NCBI GenBank assembly: GCA_015231265.1
Contig: JADGBX010000016.1
Coordinates: forward strand, 1 to 32,348
Length of the DNA: 32,348 nucleotides
Direction of reading: 5' to 3'
Source: Magnetococcales bacterium
Lineage (GTDB): Bacteria; Pseudomonadota; Magnetococcia; Magnetococcales; JADGBX01
The notes beneath the pieces were generated by a model. That model saw nothing but the letters and a program-made list of their open reading frames with translations, was not told the DNA's origin and ran no database searches. Both the position numbers and the translations under genes were made by a program. This document shows positions 23,007-32,107 of this stretch, one piece after another. Every line of letters begins with the position of its first letter. The first letter of the stretch is position 1.

Positions 23007-23627
23007 ATGTTCACACCTCTAACGCACCGAACAGAAGAATATGCGCGCTCTTCGGCTTCAGAAGAGAGAGTCCCTGCACGCAACAGATTGCTGCGACTAC
23101 TCTCCACTCTCCCTGTTTCTGCTCTACTCCTGATAGTGCTCTTGACAGCAGCTCCTCTGCACGCGAGCCAGGACAACACCCTCTCGCCCAAGGTCAAACG
23201 ACAGTGTTTCATGACCCGTGACAACGCCCAGTTTCTCCGCACCCAGTCCGAGCGGCTCTATCAGTTGCACAAGCGAGATCGTGATGGTCTGCTCAGCACT
23301 GAACAAGCTCTGCAGAAACAGCGTCGCGCCCTTAACCAGACCAAGAGGACGATCAACCTCGATTCTCAACGCGACCTGCGCCGATTCTATGAAAAATCAC
23401 GTCAGTTCAAAAAAGAGCAGCGTGAGTACGATAAATCAGCGGAACTCTTCTATAAAAGCAGTGAAAAACGTTTACTCCAATACCGACGAATGATCGGCAA
23501 CTATCAAAAGAAGATCAAAGCGTTCAACACCTACTGCGCTGGCCGATTCTACGAGGGCAACAATGAGGAGTGGAGTCGATTCTCCCGCATGCCCATGGAT
23601 CGAACCGACCGCAGCAAGAACTGGTAG
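23007..23627 (+). CDS. Secreted two-cysteine coiled-coil protein (paralogue 2)
   Basis: A 206-aa protein. The N-region is long and polar (residues 1-26), then comes a hydrophobic signal segment (LLSTLPVSALLLIVLLTAAP) with likely cleavage after LHA at residue 53. The mature part is a highly charged helix with only two cysteines, C67 (14 residues after cleavage, the same as in the upstream gene) and C177. The ends resemble the upstream protein: helix, aromatic residue, then Cys (YQKKIKAFNTYC here, ENKRRYDAIC there). It lacks the Pro/Trp/Gly-rich insert. The ATG at 23007 has AAGG 7 bases upstream; earlier in-frame starts at 22935 and 22968 lack one. It lies 135 bases after paralogue 1 and 173 bases before the FliD-like gene. 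Confidence 0.72.
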   Translation: MFTPLTHRTEEYARSSASEERVPARNRLLRLLSTLPVSALLLIVLLTAAPLHASQDNTLSPKVKRQCFMTRDNAQFLRTQSERLYQLHKRDRDGLLSTEQALQKQRRALNQTKRTINLDSQRDLRRFYEKSRQFKKEQREYDKSAELFYKSSEKRLLQYRRMIGNYQKKIKAFNTYCAGRFYEGNNEEWSRFSRMPMDRTDRSKNW

Positions 23628-23800
23628 TCGGCCCAATTTCCTCCTGTGACCCAAACAGCCCTGAGCGGCGTTCTGAATTGACTGGAAATCCCTTACGCAG
23701 GGGGTATACTGGGATGTGTCGGATTTATGTCAAGATCCGAGCGCCTGAAGAACAGGCGGAACGATTGGATATCTAGAAATCTCCCTGGGAGCCAAAGAGA

Positions 23801-25453
23801 ATGCTTGCCGTACCCCCCGTCACCATACCCGGACCTCTACCCGGTGAGTCGATGCAGGTGACCCATGTTGCGGGTGCGGATCCCAGCGTGCAGAACCTCA
23901 CCGCTCTGCCACCTCCGGTAACGACACAAATTCTGCAAACAGACCAGTTCGATGCCGCCGAGAGCTCCGGTCAAGGTGCTTACCGTACATGGGATCCGGT
24001 CGAAAAGAGCGACAATCCATTCATCAGGCGTAAACAGGCATTCAACGAGCTGGAAGCACGCCTTCTTGCCTTGAAAAGCCGAGTGGAAGAGGTGATGGAT
24101 CCCGGACACTATGCTGCCCGCATGGTGGTCAGCAGTGACCCGGGCCGAGTGAGTGGGTCGGCGTCACGTAATACACCTTTCACCGCTCTTCAGCTGACCG
24201 TGCTGCGCCTTGCGACACGTTCCACTATTGTTTTGGGCAAAGGGCACGACCCCTCCGATCCGGACCACACCGGTCGAGGCATCCGTCCGGAAGTGACGCT
24301 CACCACCGACCGCTCCATCCGGTTCACCTATAACGGTAAACTGTTCTCCGTCCCTCTGAAAGGCGGTGACTCCCTGCAGGAGACCGCCAAGCGCATCTCC
24401 ACCCACGACTATGGCGATGAACCGGGTGTGGAGAGCGGTGTGGTCCTGGATGAGAGCGGCTATGCCCGCCTCTATCTACAGGCCAAGGATGCCGGTGGTT
24501 TTCGAACCGATGCGGAGAGTAAGACAGTTGAGCCTCGCTTACACGGCCTTGCCATTACGACCCCACGCGGCGATGCGGCACCTTTGAGCTTTGGCGGCGC
24601 CCCACTTCTGGATAGCGACTTCTATCTGGCCGACCCCGGAGTTGATGGTCTCTACCAGCGTGACGACGGTCCCGTTCAATCACTCCCGGGCAATATCATT
24701 CATCTTCTTTCCGACTCTCTTACACTGGAGATGCGTGTCGTGTCGGAAGAACCGGTCTCCCTCTCCGTGGTGACTGACTCTGAAACCATGCTGTTTCTGG
24801 TTCGTGGCTTGGCGGCTGCCTATAACAGCATCGTCTCCTTTGTCGCTCAGGAACGGCACAACGCTTTTCGCAACGATCCACTGCCCGATGCCATCATTCA
24901 GGATCTCCGGGATCTGCTGATTCCACCGATCCCGGCAGCGACTGAAGAGACCACGGAAGAGACTACCGCTCCACCCCTGCCGGGATTGGCGGAGCTTGGA
25001 TTCTCCATTGGTGAAAAGGGATTGGCCGCTATCGATGATGCGCTGTTCCGCGCAGCTCTTGAAGAGGAGCCGGAACAATTTGGCGCTATCATGATTGGCC
25101 ACGGCGTCGAGTTCTCCATCCCCACTGGTGAGACTGCCACAGCTACTGAGGGTGTCACAGGACCGGAAGCCGCCCTCGCCTACCGCCTGCATGCCGTCCT
25201 CACTGCCGTGACCGGCCCGTCAGGTCTCTTTGCAGGCCGCACCCGATCACTGGAGTATCAGGCTCTTGCCGTTGCTTCCCGCGTCAACACGGCTGCCACA
25301 CGACACACCCGTACCCAACGACGATATCTCTCGAGGTTTGACGGTATCCGCAGTGTCGACTCCGCTCTTGATAAGACACGCCAGAACCTCAGTGAAACCT
25401 TGCGCCTCTTGACACTACCCCAGGAGAGCACCCCGCTCCCCCAGGTTGGCTGA
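23801..25453 (+). CDS. Divergent flagellar filament cap / hook-associated protein 2 (FliD-like)
   Basis: A 550-aa protein without a signal peptide. FliD-type features are visible: an N-terminal helix before a variable region (AFNELEARLLALKSRVEE, ~80-97), FTYNGKLFSVPLKGGDSLQETAKRI (~175-199), the FliD core phrase AAYNSIVSFVAQE (~339-351), AELGFSIGEKGLAAIDDALFRAALEEEPEQFGAI (~397-430) and a C-terminal helix (RYLSRFDGIRSVDSALDKT...). FliD caps the growing filament and helps flagellin fold; export is by the flagellar type III system. No FlgK, FlgL, FliS or flagellin gene is beside it, so it may be a second or specialised cap. Its start has AAGAGA/GGGAG upstream, and a TATACT box at 23705-23710 may be its -10. 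Its stop abuts the stop of the opposite gene. Confidence 0.65.
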   Translation: MLAVPPVTIPGPLPGESMQVTHVAGADPSVQNLTALPPPVTTQILQTDQFDAAESSGQGAYRTWDPVEKSDNPFIRRKQAFNELEARLLALKSRVEEVMDPGHYAARMVVSSDPGRVSGSASRNTPFTALQLTVLRLATRSTIVLGKGHDPSDPDHTGRGIRPEVTLTTDRSIRFTYNGKLFSVPLKGGDSLQETAKRISTHDYGDEPGVESGVVLDESGYARLYLQAKDAGGFRTDAESKTVEPRLHGLAITTPRGDAAPLSFGGAPLLDSDFYLADPGVDGLYQRDDGPVQSLPGNIIHLLSDSLTLEMRVVSEEPVSLSVVTDSETMLFLVRGLAAAYNSIVSFVAQERHNAFRNDPLPDAIIQDLRDLLIPPIPAATEETTEETTAPPLPGLAELGFSIGEKGLAAIDDALFRAALEEEPEQFGAIMIGHGVEFSIPTGETATATEGVTGPEAALAYRLHAVLTAVTGPSGLFAGRTRSLEYQALAVASRVNTAATRHTRTQRRYLSRFDGIRSVDSALDKTRQNLSETLRLLTLPQESTPLPQVG

Positions 25454-27877
25454 TCACCCCACTTTTTTCGTCAGACGCTTGACCAGTTTCCCCATAAGAG
25501 CCGTTACATTCCTTTTCCCAGGCGTATCGGCAGTAGGTGCAGCTTCTGTGGAGACTTCACGCTCTTCATGATGGGCTGAAGGGAGATCCATATTCTCCTG
25601 GCCGGAGAGTTCTGCAATCTGTTTGACCAGATCATCACAATCAACACTCAACAACTTGTCGATCCTGCGACGTGAGCCTCTGTGCTTGAACGAGAGACTC
25701 TTCATCGTGCCCTTGAAGTCCGCTTGAACCCCGCTGATACGCTTCAAGGGATACGCACGACTCTCCATACTGTGCACTCCGCGCATCAGGATAAGAAGAC
25801 GCGCATTAGTCAGTACTGCATAGTCACACAAGGCATCCCCTCCCCGATCGGAGAAGGTGCCGTGGTAGATGGCATAGATACGCTCAGACCCATTCCATAC
25901 ACTTAGAAGATCATCTCGGATATGGTCGAGACACACCTGATTCCCGATACGCACATGGGGGCCTTCAAGATCGAAGGCCGGTGACGCCTCTTCGTGAGCA
26001 TCACTCTCTTTTTCGCGTGATCTCTCCTTGGGCTCCTGAGCATCACTGGATGACTCACTGGAAGGATCAGGGCGTTGTTCCAGAGGGGGCTCTATGCGTG
26101 TCTCATGTTCAGGCTGCGCTGCCTCTTTATCTCCACTCACATGCTCTTCATCTTCAAGATCAGGTTCGGTTCGCTCACTATCGCCGGTGGCGTTGTCCAA
26201 CGTCGCGCCGACACTCTCCTCTTCCATGACTGATGATGATTCTTCCATGGCATCACCTTCCACAGTTTTGCGCCTGCTCTCTGTTTCTGCTGTCACCTGC
26301 TCCAGCTCCTGATCCAGTTTTTCCAGAGAAAACGTCGGCAGGTTCTCCTCCTTTTCATCGTCATCCATAAAGGGGTTGTGAACGCTTTCTACGCTCTTCT
26401 CTTCAGGAGTTTCCCGCGATTCACGACTGGCTTTCAGGAAGGGATCTTCCGAATCTGAACTCTCTGGGATATCGGGCAGTGTTAACGACAGTGGTTCCGA
26501 ATCCGCAGTATCAGGTGAGGTTGATATCTCCTCTGTTGAAGAGTCGTTTGACTCCTTCACTTCTTGATGCTCACTCTCACCTTTGCCTGTTTCTCTACGC
26601 TCCGGATAGAGTGTCAACACCGGCATATCCATGGGATCCCCGGACGACGCAGCACGCTCCTCTTTTCCAGGCATATCCATACTATCAACACTGGACACTT
26701 CGGGAATCTCTAGAGCAGCGTCAAGAAGACCCTGTTCAGTATGAGGCGCACGCTCTGGCTGCACATCCGACGAATCCTTATTGGTGGCTCTATTCGATTC
26801 CGGCTCTAATTCAACGCTGAGTTCGAGATCGGGGACCGACGTGTCTTGTTCCGTTTGCTCTTCGTGGGTTTGCTCTTCGTGGGTTTGCTCTTCGCGGGAA
26901 GGAGGTTTCTCAAGATCAGCATGCTCTCCCGCATCATCCGCAGGCGCAGCATCCTCTGCAACCAAGCTCGCACTCTCAGTTGTGTTGACCTCTGGTAGGG
27001 AAAAGCTGACATGTTCCAGATCAGAGCTGTTATCTTCCGGTGCTATTGTCACCGGTTCGGCTCTCTCAACCGGTTCAAAGCTGATGGTCTCCAACTGCAG
27101 CGGAGGTGTCTTCGACTCTGGTTGAGCAGCACCCGGTGACACGGGGGCAAAGGCGACGGTCTCCACATCCGATGGCGGCTCATGTTCCAGACGGGCGCGA
27201 TCCGGAACAAAGGCTCCTGAGGAGAGAGGCTCCGGATCTTCCGCCCCTGCGTCCTGTGCTGACTCCTTGGGTGTTTCCGAAGAGGTCTGCTGGGTGGTAC
27301 GCGCCTCTTGTGATTCATCGCCGTGATCATATGACGGCTCTTCACTTTCGGACCCCTCATCCAACCAGGTAGGATCAGCAACCGCCACCAAGTCGGACAG
27401 AGCGGCACTGCCCTCTTTCACCATCTGCTGAGACAGACTCTCCATATCGGACGAGGGAAGAAAGAATAGTGACGATTCAACTCCAATCAGCCGACCCTCT
27501 TCAGGACGAAGGTCCAGCCAGAGCCCAGACATGATCCGACGCGCGTCAACAGGAAGCTCCTCTTGGATCTCATCCGCCATGAGGAACAACTGCCGCGCAT
27601 CATCATCCGCTGGAAACTGCATCCCCTCCGTATGCCACGGTTGCGGCAACGCTTCCATTTCCGGTTCAGAAAAGGGGGAACGCTGCAGGCACCAGAGATT
27701 TCTGAAGACCACCTGGCCAAGAGCAGCTTCCACCCAGGCCTCGATCCGAACAGCGGTTTGAAAGAAGGTGCTATACGTGGCAGCATCCTCTTCGATCTCT
27801 GACAAAAGGAGGGGCTCCTCAACATGCACGAGAAGCGGTTGCGACTCTGTCGTCAACAGTGGAACAATCCTGGCCAT
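25454..27877 (-). CDS. Very acidic 807-aa protein with C-terminal PH-like domain and long disordered region
   Basis: Residues 1-~170 look like a folded domain I do not recognise (acidic, with WVEAALGQVVFRNLW and GLWLDLRPEEGRL). Residues ~175-630 are low-complexity Glu/Ser/Asp/Pro/Thr, clearly disordered, with degenerate repeats (ETVAFAPV, ETISFEPV, EHVSFSLP), two MDMP motifs and EEQTH units. Residues ~641-757 resemble a bacterial PH domain (YokE type): the ALCDYAVLTNARLLILMRG strand pair and the YPLKRISGVQADFKG segment. The last ~20 residues are strongly basic (MGKLVKRLTKKVG). It has no signal peptide or membrane helix, so it is probably cytoplasmic, perhaps membrane- or partner-binding through the tail. 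AGGTGA precedes the ATG. The function is unknown. Confidence 0.75.
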   Translation of the reverse strand: MARIVPLLTTESQPLLVHVEEPLLLSEIEEDAATYSTFFQTAVRIEAWVEAALGQVVFRNLWCLQRSPFSEPEMEALPQPWHTEGMQFPADDDARQLFLMADEIQEELPVDARRIMSGLWLDLRPEEGRLIGVESSLFFLPSSDMESLSQQMVKEGSAALSDLVAVADPTWLDEGSESEEPSYDHGDESQEARTTQQTSSETPKESAQDAGAEDPEPLSSGAFVPDRARLEHEPPSDVETVAFAPVSPGAAQPESKTPPLQLETISFEPVERAEPVTIAPEDNSSDLEHVSFSLPEVNTTESASLVAEDAAPADDAGEHADLEKPPSREEQTHEEQTHEEQTEQDTSVPDLELSVELEPESNRATNKDSSDVQPERAPHTEQGLLDAALEIPEVSSVDSMDMPGKEERAASSGDPMDMPVLTLYPERRETGKGESEHQEVKESNDSSTEEISTSPDTADSEPLSLTLPDIPESSDSEDPFLKASRESRETPEEKSVESVHNPFMDDDEKEENLPTFSLEKLDQELEQVTAETESRRKTVEGDAMEESSSVMEEESVGATLDNATGDSERTEPDLEDEEHVSGDKEAAQPEHETRIEPPLEQRPDPSSESSSDAQEPKERSREKESDAHEEASPAFDLEGPHVRIGNQVCLDHIRDDLLSVWNGSERIYAIYHGTFSDRGGDALCDYAVLTNARLLILMRGVHSMESRAYPLKRISGVQADFKGTMKSLSFKHRGSRRRIDKLLSVDCDDLVKQIAELSGQENMDLPSAHHEEREVSTEAAPTADTPGKRNVTALMGKLVKRLTKKVG
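26853..26897 (-). repeat. Three tandem 15-base units inside the acidic gene
   Basis: Units at 26853-26867, 26868-26882 and 26883-26897 read GTTTGCTCTTCGTGG on the plus strand, the third with one change. They encode the repeated pentapeptide EEQTH and keep the frame. This is a likely site of slippage and length variation. Confidence 0.85.
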
Positions 27878-28118
27878 GATTCACCTGCCGATGATGAATG
27901 ACTGATAACCCGTGCGAACCGATCCCCCATTTAAGTGGTAACCGGCCCTTGAGCCCTCTTGACCTGATCTGCAGCAGCCAATGGGTAACGTGCTCTGGTC
28001 TTGTTGACAGAGTACTCGAAAACAGGCAAAGAGACACGCCATGCGTTATGATGCGTACTCGGTTCGGAGATGACATGCCCGAGCAGATGAAGTGTGCGCT
28101 GACAGAGATGCATCGACC

Positions 28119-29072
28119 ATGCAAGAACGCAAGAGAACAACACAACACCGACCACGCCAGGAACCCGGACGCTCCGACCGGCAATCCTCCCGTTACTCCG
28201 TACACACCGTCGGCAGCACGAATTCAGCGCGCTGCCCCACCTGTCACAGCCGAATGGTGCGCGCCTCGGAGCAACACACTCGTCTTGGAAGAACCGAACA
28301 CACCTGCATGTACTGTGGTGTAACTTTCACTTCAGAAGAACAAAAAGAACACAGAGCACCTCCACCTCTTCCGAGAACGCAACAGACCCGACGCTCCAGT
28401 GACACCGGATCCCTTAACCCGCAGCAATCTCTATTGTTGAAGATGATTATAGGCGCCATTGTGCTGTCGGTCATTCCTATTCTCAACTGGCCCTTCTCCT
28501 GGCTGGAGACCTTTTTTCACGAACTGAGTCACGGTTTGGCAGCCATCCTGACCGGTGGCTCCATTCTCAATATTACACTGACATTCGATGGGGCCGGAAC
28601 CTGTACGACACGTGGCGGATGGCCACCACTGATCACCTGGGCAGGTTATGCAGGCGCAGCGCTCTGGGGCATGGCCATCACCATGAGTGCCAGCGAATCC
28701 CACCGACGTCTCTCCCCTGCCCTGACGGCACTGCTGATGGCCACCATGTTGATCAGCACCATCTGCTGTATGTCTAATGGCGTTTCGCTTCTGGTCATGC
28801 TGATCATCTATCTGCTTTGGATGGCAGCCGTCTTCATGCAGGCGAAAACGAAGAACGCCTTTATTCTCAAACGATTTCTCCAGTTTTCCGGGATATATGT
28901 CACCATCAGCGCTGTTATCTCACCGCTTTACCAATTGATCTCATCCGTGGGAGACAGCAAACAGTTGGCCAGGATGAGCGGTATCTCGGAAGGGTTTTGG
29001 GTGTTGAGTTGGGAGCTGTTGGCACTGGGGGTGATCTGGAGACTCTGGCAGCAGGCAGGACGTTCCGAATAA
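28119..29072 (+). CDS. Zinc-ribbon plus M50B-family membrane metalloprotease
   Basis: A 317-aa protein. A polar N-terminus carries a four-Cys ribbon (CPTC at 39-42, CMYC at 63-66). About seven hydrophobic segments follow from residue 107. The first membrane region holds HELSH (134-138, the HExxH zinc/catalytic motif) in FFHELSHGLAAILTGGS, followed by GGW and WAGYAGAALWG. This matches the Peptidase_M50B group, relatives of site-2 proteases, whose substrates are mostly unknown. The ribbon faces the cytoplasm and may recruit a partner or substrate (inference). The start is uncertain: a GTG at 28092 is also in frame, and neither has a strong ribosome site. The second metal-ligand motif of S2P (an LDG-type site) is not obvious. 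Confidence 0.8.
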   Translation: MQERKRTTQHRPRQEPGRSDRQSSRYSVHTVGSTNSARCPTCHSRMVRASEQHTRLGRTEHTCMYCGVTFTSEEQKEHRAPPPLPRTQQTRRSSDTGSLNPQQSLLLKMIIGAIVLSVIPILNWPFSWLETFFHELSHGLAAILTGGSILNITLTFDGAGTCTTRGGWPPLITWAGYAGAALWGMAITMSASESHRRLSPALTALLMATMLISTICCMSNGVSLLVMLIIYLLWMAAVFMQAKTKNAFILKRFLQFSGIYVTISAVISPLYQLISSVGDSKQLARMSGISEGFWVLSWELLALGVIWRLWQQAGRSE

Positions 29073-29083
29073 GGGCGTGTTGA

Positions 29084-29317
29084 TCACACCTCGCTGTTAT
29101 TATCCTGATTATCCGGGTGGGAAGCGTTGAAACGCTCAAGCAGTTTGTGCAGTGCCAGACGGGCATTGGGAGCGATGTGATCGGTGTCGGCATACCACCA
29201 GCGATGAATGGTATTTTCGGGAATGCTCAACTCACGAGCAAGCACCCGGATATACACCCAGTCCGCCAGACCGCGTCCGTAAACCATTCTACTGACGATG
29301 TGAAGATCATTCTCCAT
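29084..29317 (-). CDS. Small HTH-like protein
   Basis: A 77-aa protein. The middle reads like a helix-turn-helix: YIRVLARELSIPENTIHRWW, followed by another helix (ARLALHKLLERF). The tail is polar. AGAGG lies 10 bases before the ATG. It could be a small DNA-binding regulator; the Trp-rich recognition helix is unusual. It is convergent with the protease gene (11 bases between stops) and lies 260 bases downstream of the DUF255 gene; that 260-base gap holds no other gene that I can see. Confidence 0.65.
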   Translation of the reverse strand: MENDLHIVSRMVYGRGLADWVYIRVLARELSIPENTIHRWWYADTDHIAPNARLALHKLLERFNASHPDNQDNNSEV

Positions 29318-29577
29318 AGTGCAGCTGCCTCTTGAAGCTGGCTACATGCTCTGACTGATACCTTCTCCTACGACTCTTACATAAGTTTATCGCCATCCGA
29401 GCCATTCGACAAACTCTTCCACTCACCAGACCAACTCACCAGTTGCAGACGCCCTTTCCATCTCGTGTGATTCGGCAATGAATACCCCTCAGGTGGAGAG
29501 AGAGCACGCATTCGATTTGTGTCGAATAATCCCTTGCCAAACATTTTTTTCTCAAAGCAATCGGTGAGAAATACGGG

Positions 29578-31947
29578 CTAAGGCTGATCCGAATGAATAG
29601 GCAACGGTTTGTTCCGTGCCGTCAGCAGCCGATCCAACAGATCCGACAACGCCTGGGCCGATGTCACCGGCAGATGACACACCCCTTGAGAACAGAGATA
29701 AGCCGTTGGTTTATTCTCCAACCGCTGTCGTGGATTGAGGGCAGGAAACAGCGCCTCGTCCCCATCACCATCCGCAAGAATCAGAATCCGTCCCGGCAGC
29801 AGTCGTGCATGCATCACCTTAAGAAACGCCTGCACCTCCGGCTCCTGCTGATCTCCGGCGATCACCAACTCCCAGAAGTGGTCGGTGCTGAAATCCCAGG
29901 CGTGCAACATTGCCGGTAAGCGCCACCCCTCCGTGCGAAGCAGAGGAAGATGGAGCGCCATCAGCCGTTTCGCTTCCCGCATGATCTCCGACTCTTCACC
30001 GGTATACCAAGCCAGTCGGCGTAGAGCTGCGAGTAACACTGAATTACCGGATGGAACAGGATCATCTTCCAGACGTGTCGTCACGGGAAGCACCTGCTCA
30101 ACGTCCCTCGGCAGCATGGGGTAAGCCTGCTCCGAGGAGTTCTCCTCACTTTTTTGCTCGGAGGGACGAAAACGTCGCATGGTTTCAGTCGTAAGTTCAA
30201 GCGCCCGCTTCAACCAGATCTGATCAAATGTCCCATCATAGAGATCCAGCATCGCCCAGATCAGAGTGGCATAGTCTTCAAGGAAAACAGCGCCGCTCAT
30301 GACACCCTCAAACCGGCTGTGCCGTACACCTGACTCAGAGCGAGACCATTGCCAGAGAGTATCGGCACATCTCAACGCCGCCTCTCGATATCCGAGCCCG
30401 GGGAACTGCGCCTCAGCGCGAATCAAAGCGGTAACGGTCAACGCGTTCAATGAGGTGATCACCGCTTCATCACGAAAAGGAGGAGGTCTCTGATCTCTGG
30501 CTTCATTGAGCGTTTTGATGGCGGAGTCCCGGAGCGCTTTCTGCTCTGGGGTCAACGGCTGCTCCAACTCCTCCAACACCTGTTTCGGATCTCGCCGCAA
30601 TGCATACCGACCCTCGACACTCTGGGCAAAAGGATCAAAGAAACTCTCGATAAACCGTCCAGCGTGATCCTCACCAAGTTGGGAAACAAGCTCCTCTTCG
30701 GTCCATGTGTAATAGATACCCTCACTCTTCTCCTCTTTGCCCGGCACCGTTGACTCGGCGTCCAAGGAGGAGGCGAAGCAGCCATGCTCCAGGCGAAAGC
30801 GCTTGAGCAGCGTATCGAGAACCCCCCGGGCCACCTCGGCAAGATAGGGGTTATCGGTCAACAGTGCTCCCTGGCGATACACTTCTGCCAGTTGAGCGTT
30901 GTCGGTGAGCATCATCTCGAAATGGGGAAGATCCCAACGTCGATCCACTGCGTATCGATGAAACCCACCTCCAAGCTGATCCCGAACACCTCCGGATGCC
31001 ATCCGGATCAGACTCGCCTCCACCATCTCTCTCAGCAGCGGATCATCCGTCTTCCGTGCCTGTCGAATCAGCAATCCCAGAACGGACGGCTGAGGAAACT
31101 TCGGCTCCAATCCGAATCCGCCATTCTCCGCATCAAACCGGGCAATCCAGAAAGCGACGGCTCGATCTGCCGGGTCTTCCGTCTCGGAGGGTTTCATAAG
31201 ACCGGGCAGTTTGACATGTTCCTGGTCAAAACGGGAGAGCAGCGCCCCCAGACGGGCGGCATCCTGTCGCACCACATCCGGCGAATCTCTCCAGGAGAGG
31301 GCCAATGAAGAGAGCACACGGCGGAAAGATGGTTGGCCTCGTCTCGTTTCAGGAGGAAAATAGACACCGGCAAAGATCGGTTGTAACTCCGGCGTTAAAA
31401 AGAGATGCAACGGCCAGCCACCATGTCCGATCATCCGCTTGGCCATCTGCATGAAGGTGTGATCCAGGTCAGGACGCTCGTCACGATCGATTTTGATACT
31501 GACAAAGGCGTGGTTGAGAACGTCCGCTGTAGCCGCGTCCGAAAAACTCTCCCGTTCCATAACATGACACCAGTGACAAGACGCATAGCCGATGGAAACC
31601 ATGATCAACCTGTTTCCGGAACGCGCCTTCTGTAACGCCTCTTCTCCCCATGGGTACCAGTTGACCGGATTATCGGCGTGTTTGCGTAGATAGGCACTGG
31701 CGGTATTCTCCAGGCGGAACCCTCCTTGCCTCTCTGGCGACCGCTCCGGACTGTTGTTATCGGGAAGCACTGCGTCGCCGACATCGATATCGTTACTGCG
31801 AGGGGAGAGTGCATGGTCACGACTCGGCGCGCGATCAGAAACGGAAGCCTCCGCCTCACCGCTCACCATTACCCCTGTCAGAATCACCACTATCGCGATC
31901 ATCCAACGACAGACAGCAAGGCTCTTTACCCACTCATTTCTGTCCAC
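29578..31947 (-). CDS. Exported DUF255 / YyaL-type protein (thioredoxin-fold N-domain, alpha/alpha barrel C-domain)
   Basis: A 789-aa protein. It has an N-terminal hydrophobic signal (~12-35; cleavage near EAEA), a polar linker (~36-75), then the family's thioredoxin-like domain: NPVNWYPWGEEA, SIGYASCHWCHVME with C124-x-x-C127, VKIDRDERPDLD and GGWPLHLFLTPELQPI. A glycosidase-like alpha/alpha toroid follows (QLGGGFHRYAVD, WDLPHFEMMLTDNAQLA, SLDAESTVPGKEEKSEGIYYTWTEEEL). Most relatives (YyaL, SPATA20) are cytosolic, so the export signal is notable. Its biochemical role is not established. The start is GTG with GGAG 7 bases upstream. Its 160-base divergent region to the PH-like gene must hold both promoters. 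Confidence 0.92.
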   Translation of the reverse strand: MDRNEWVKSLAVCRWMIAIVVILTGVMVSGEAEASVSDRAPSRDHALSPRSNDIDVGDAVLPDNNSPERSPERQGGFRLENTASAYLRKHADNPVNWYPWGEEALQKARSGNRLIMVSIGYASCHWCHVMERESFSDAATADVLNHAFVSIKIDRDERPDLDHTFMQMAKRMIGHGGWPLHLFLTPELQPIFAGVYFPPETRRGQPSFRRVLSSLALSWRDSPDVVRQDAARLGALLSRFDQEHVKLPGLMKPSETEDPADRAVAFWIARFDAENGGFGLEPKFPQPSVLGLLIRQARKTDDPLLREMVEASLIRMASGGVRDQLGGGFHRYAVDRRWDLPHFEMMLTDNAQLAEVYRQGALLTDNPYLAEVARGVLDTLLKRFRLEHGCFASSLDAESTVPGKEEKSEGIYYTWTEEELVSQLGEDHAGRFIESFFDPFAQSVEGRYALRRDPKQVLEELEQPLTPEQKALRDSAIKTLNEARDQRPPPFRDEAVITSLNALTVTALIRAEAQFPGLGYREAALRCADTLWQWSRSESGVRHSRFEGVMSGAVFLEDYATLIWAMLDLYDGTFDQIWLKRALELTTETMRRFRPSEQKSEENSSEQAYPMLPRDVEQVLPVTTRLEDDPVPSGNSVLLAALRRLAWYTGEESEIMREAKRLMALHLPLLRTEGWRLPAMLHAWDFSTDHFWELVIAGDQQEPEVQAFLKVMHARLLPGRILILADGDGDEALFPALNPRQRLENKPTAYLCSQGVCHLPVTSAQALSDLLDRLLTARNKPLPIHSDQP

Positions 31948-32107
31948 ACACCTACTCCGATAGCCGTCTGTCCATCACAAAAGGACAGAGTGTTTATCAT
32001 TGCCAAAGCGTTCGAACTACAGCACCCTTGGATAGGAGCTGAAGGCATTTCAATAACGTGCTCGTCGCGCTCTTATTAGGGACTGAATTGTCAGGAGATC
32101 TTCTCAC

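Noticed and set aside
23678-23710. TTGACT and TATACT as a sigma-70 promoter for the FliD-like gene
   Set aside because: The spacer is 21 bases, too long for a normal promoter; only the TATACT box is mentioned as possible.
29548-29571. TTTCTCA/TGAGAAA inverted repeat after the DUF255 gene
   Set aside because: The stem is AT-rich and the T-run is on the wrong side for the minus-strand mRNA.
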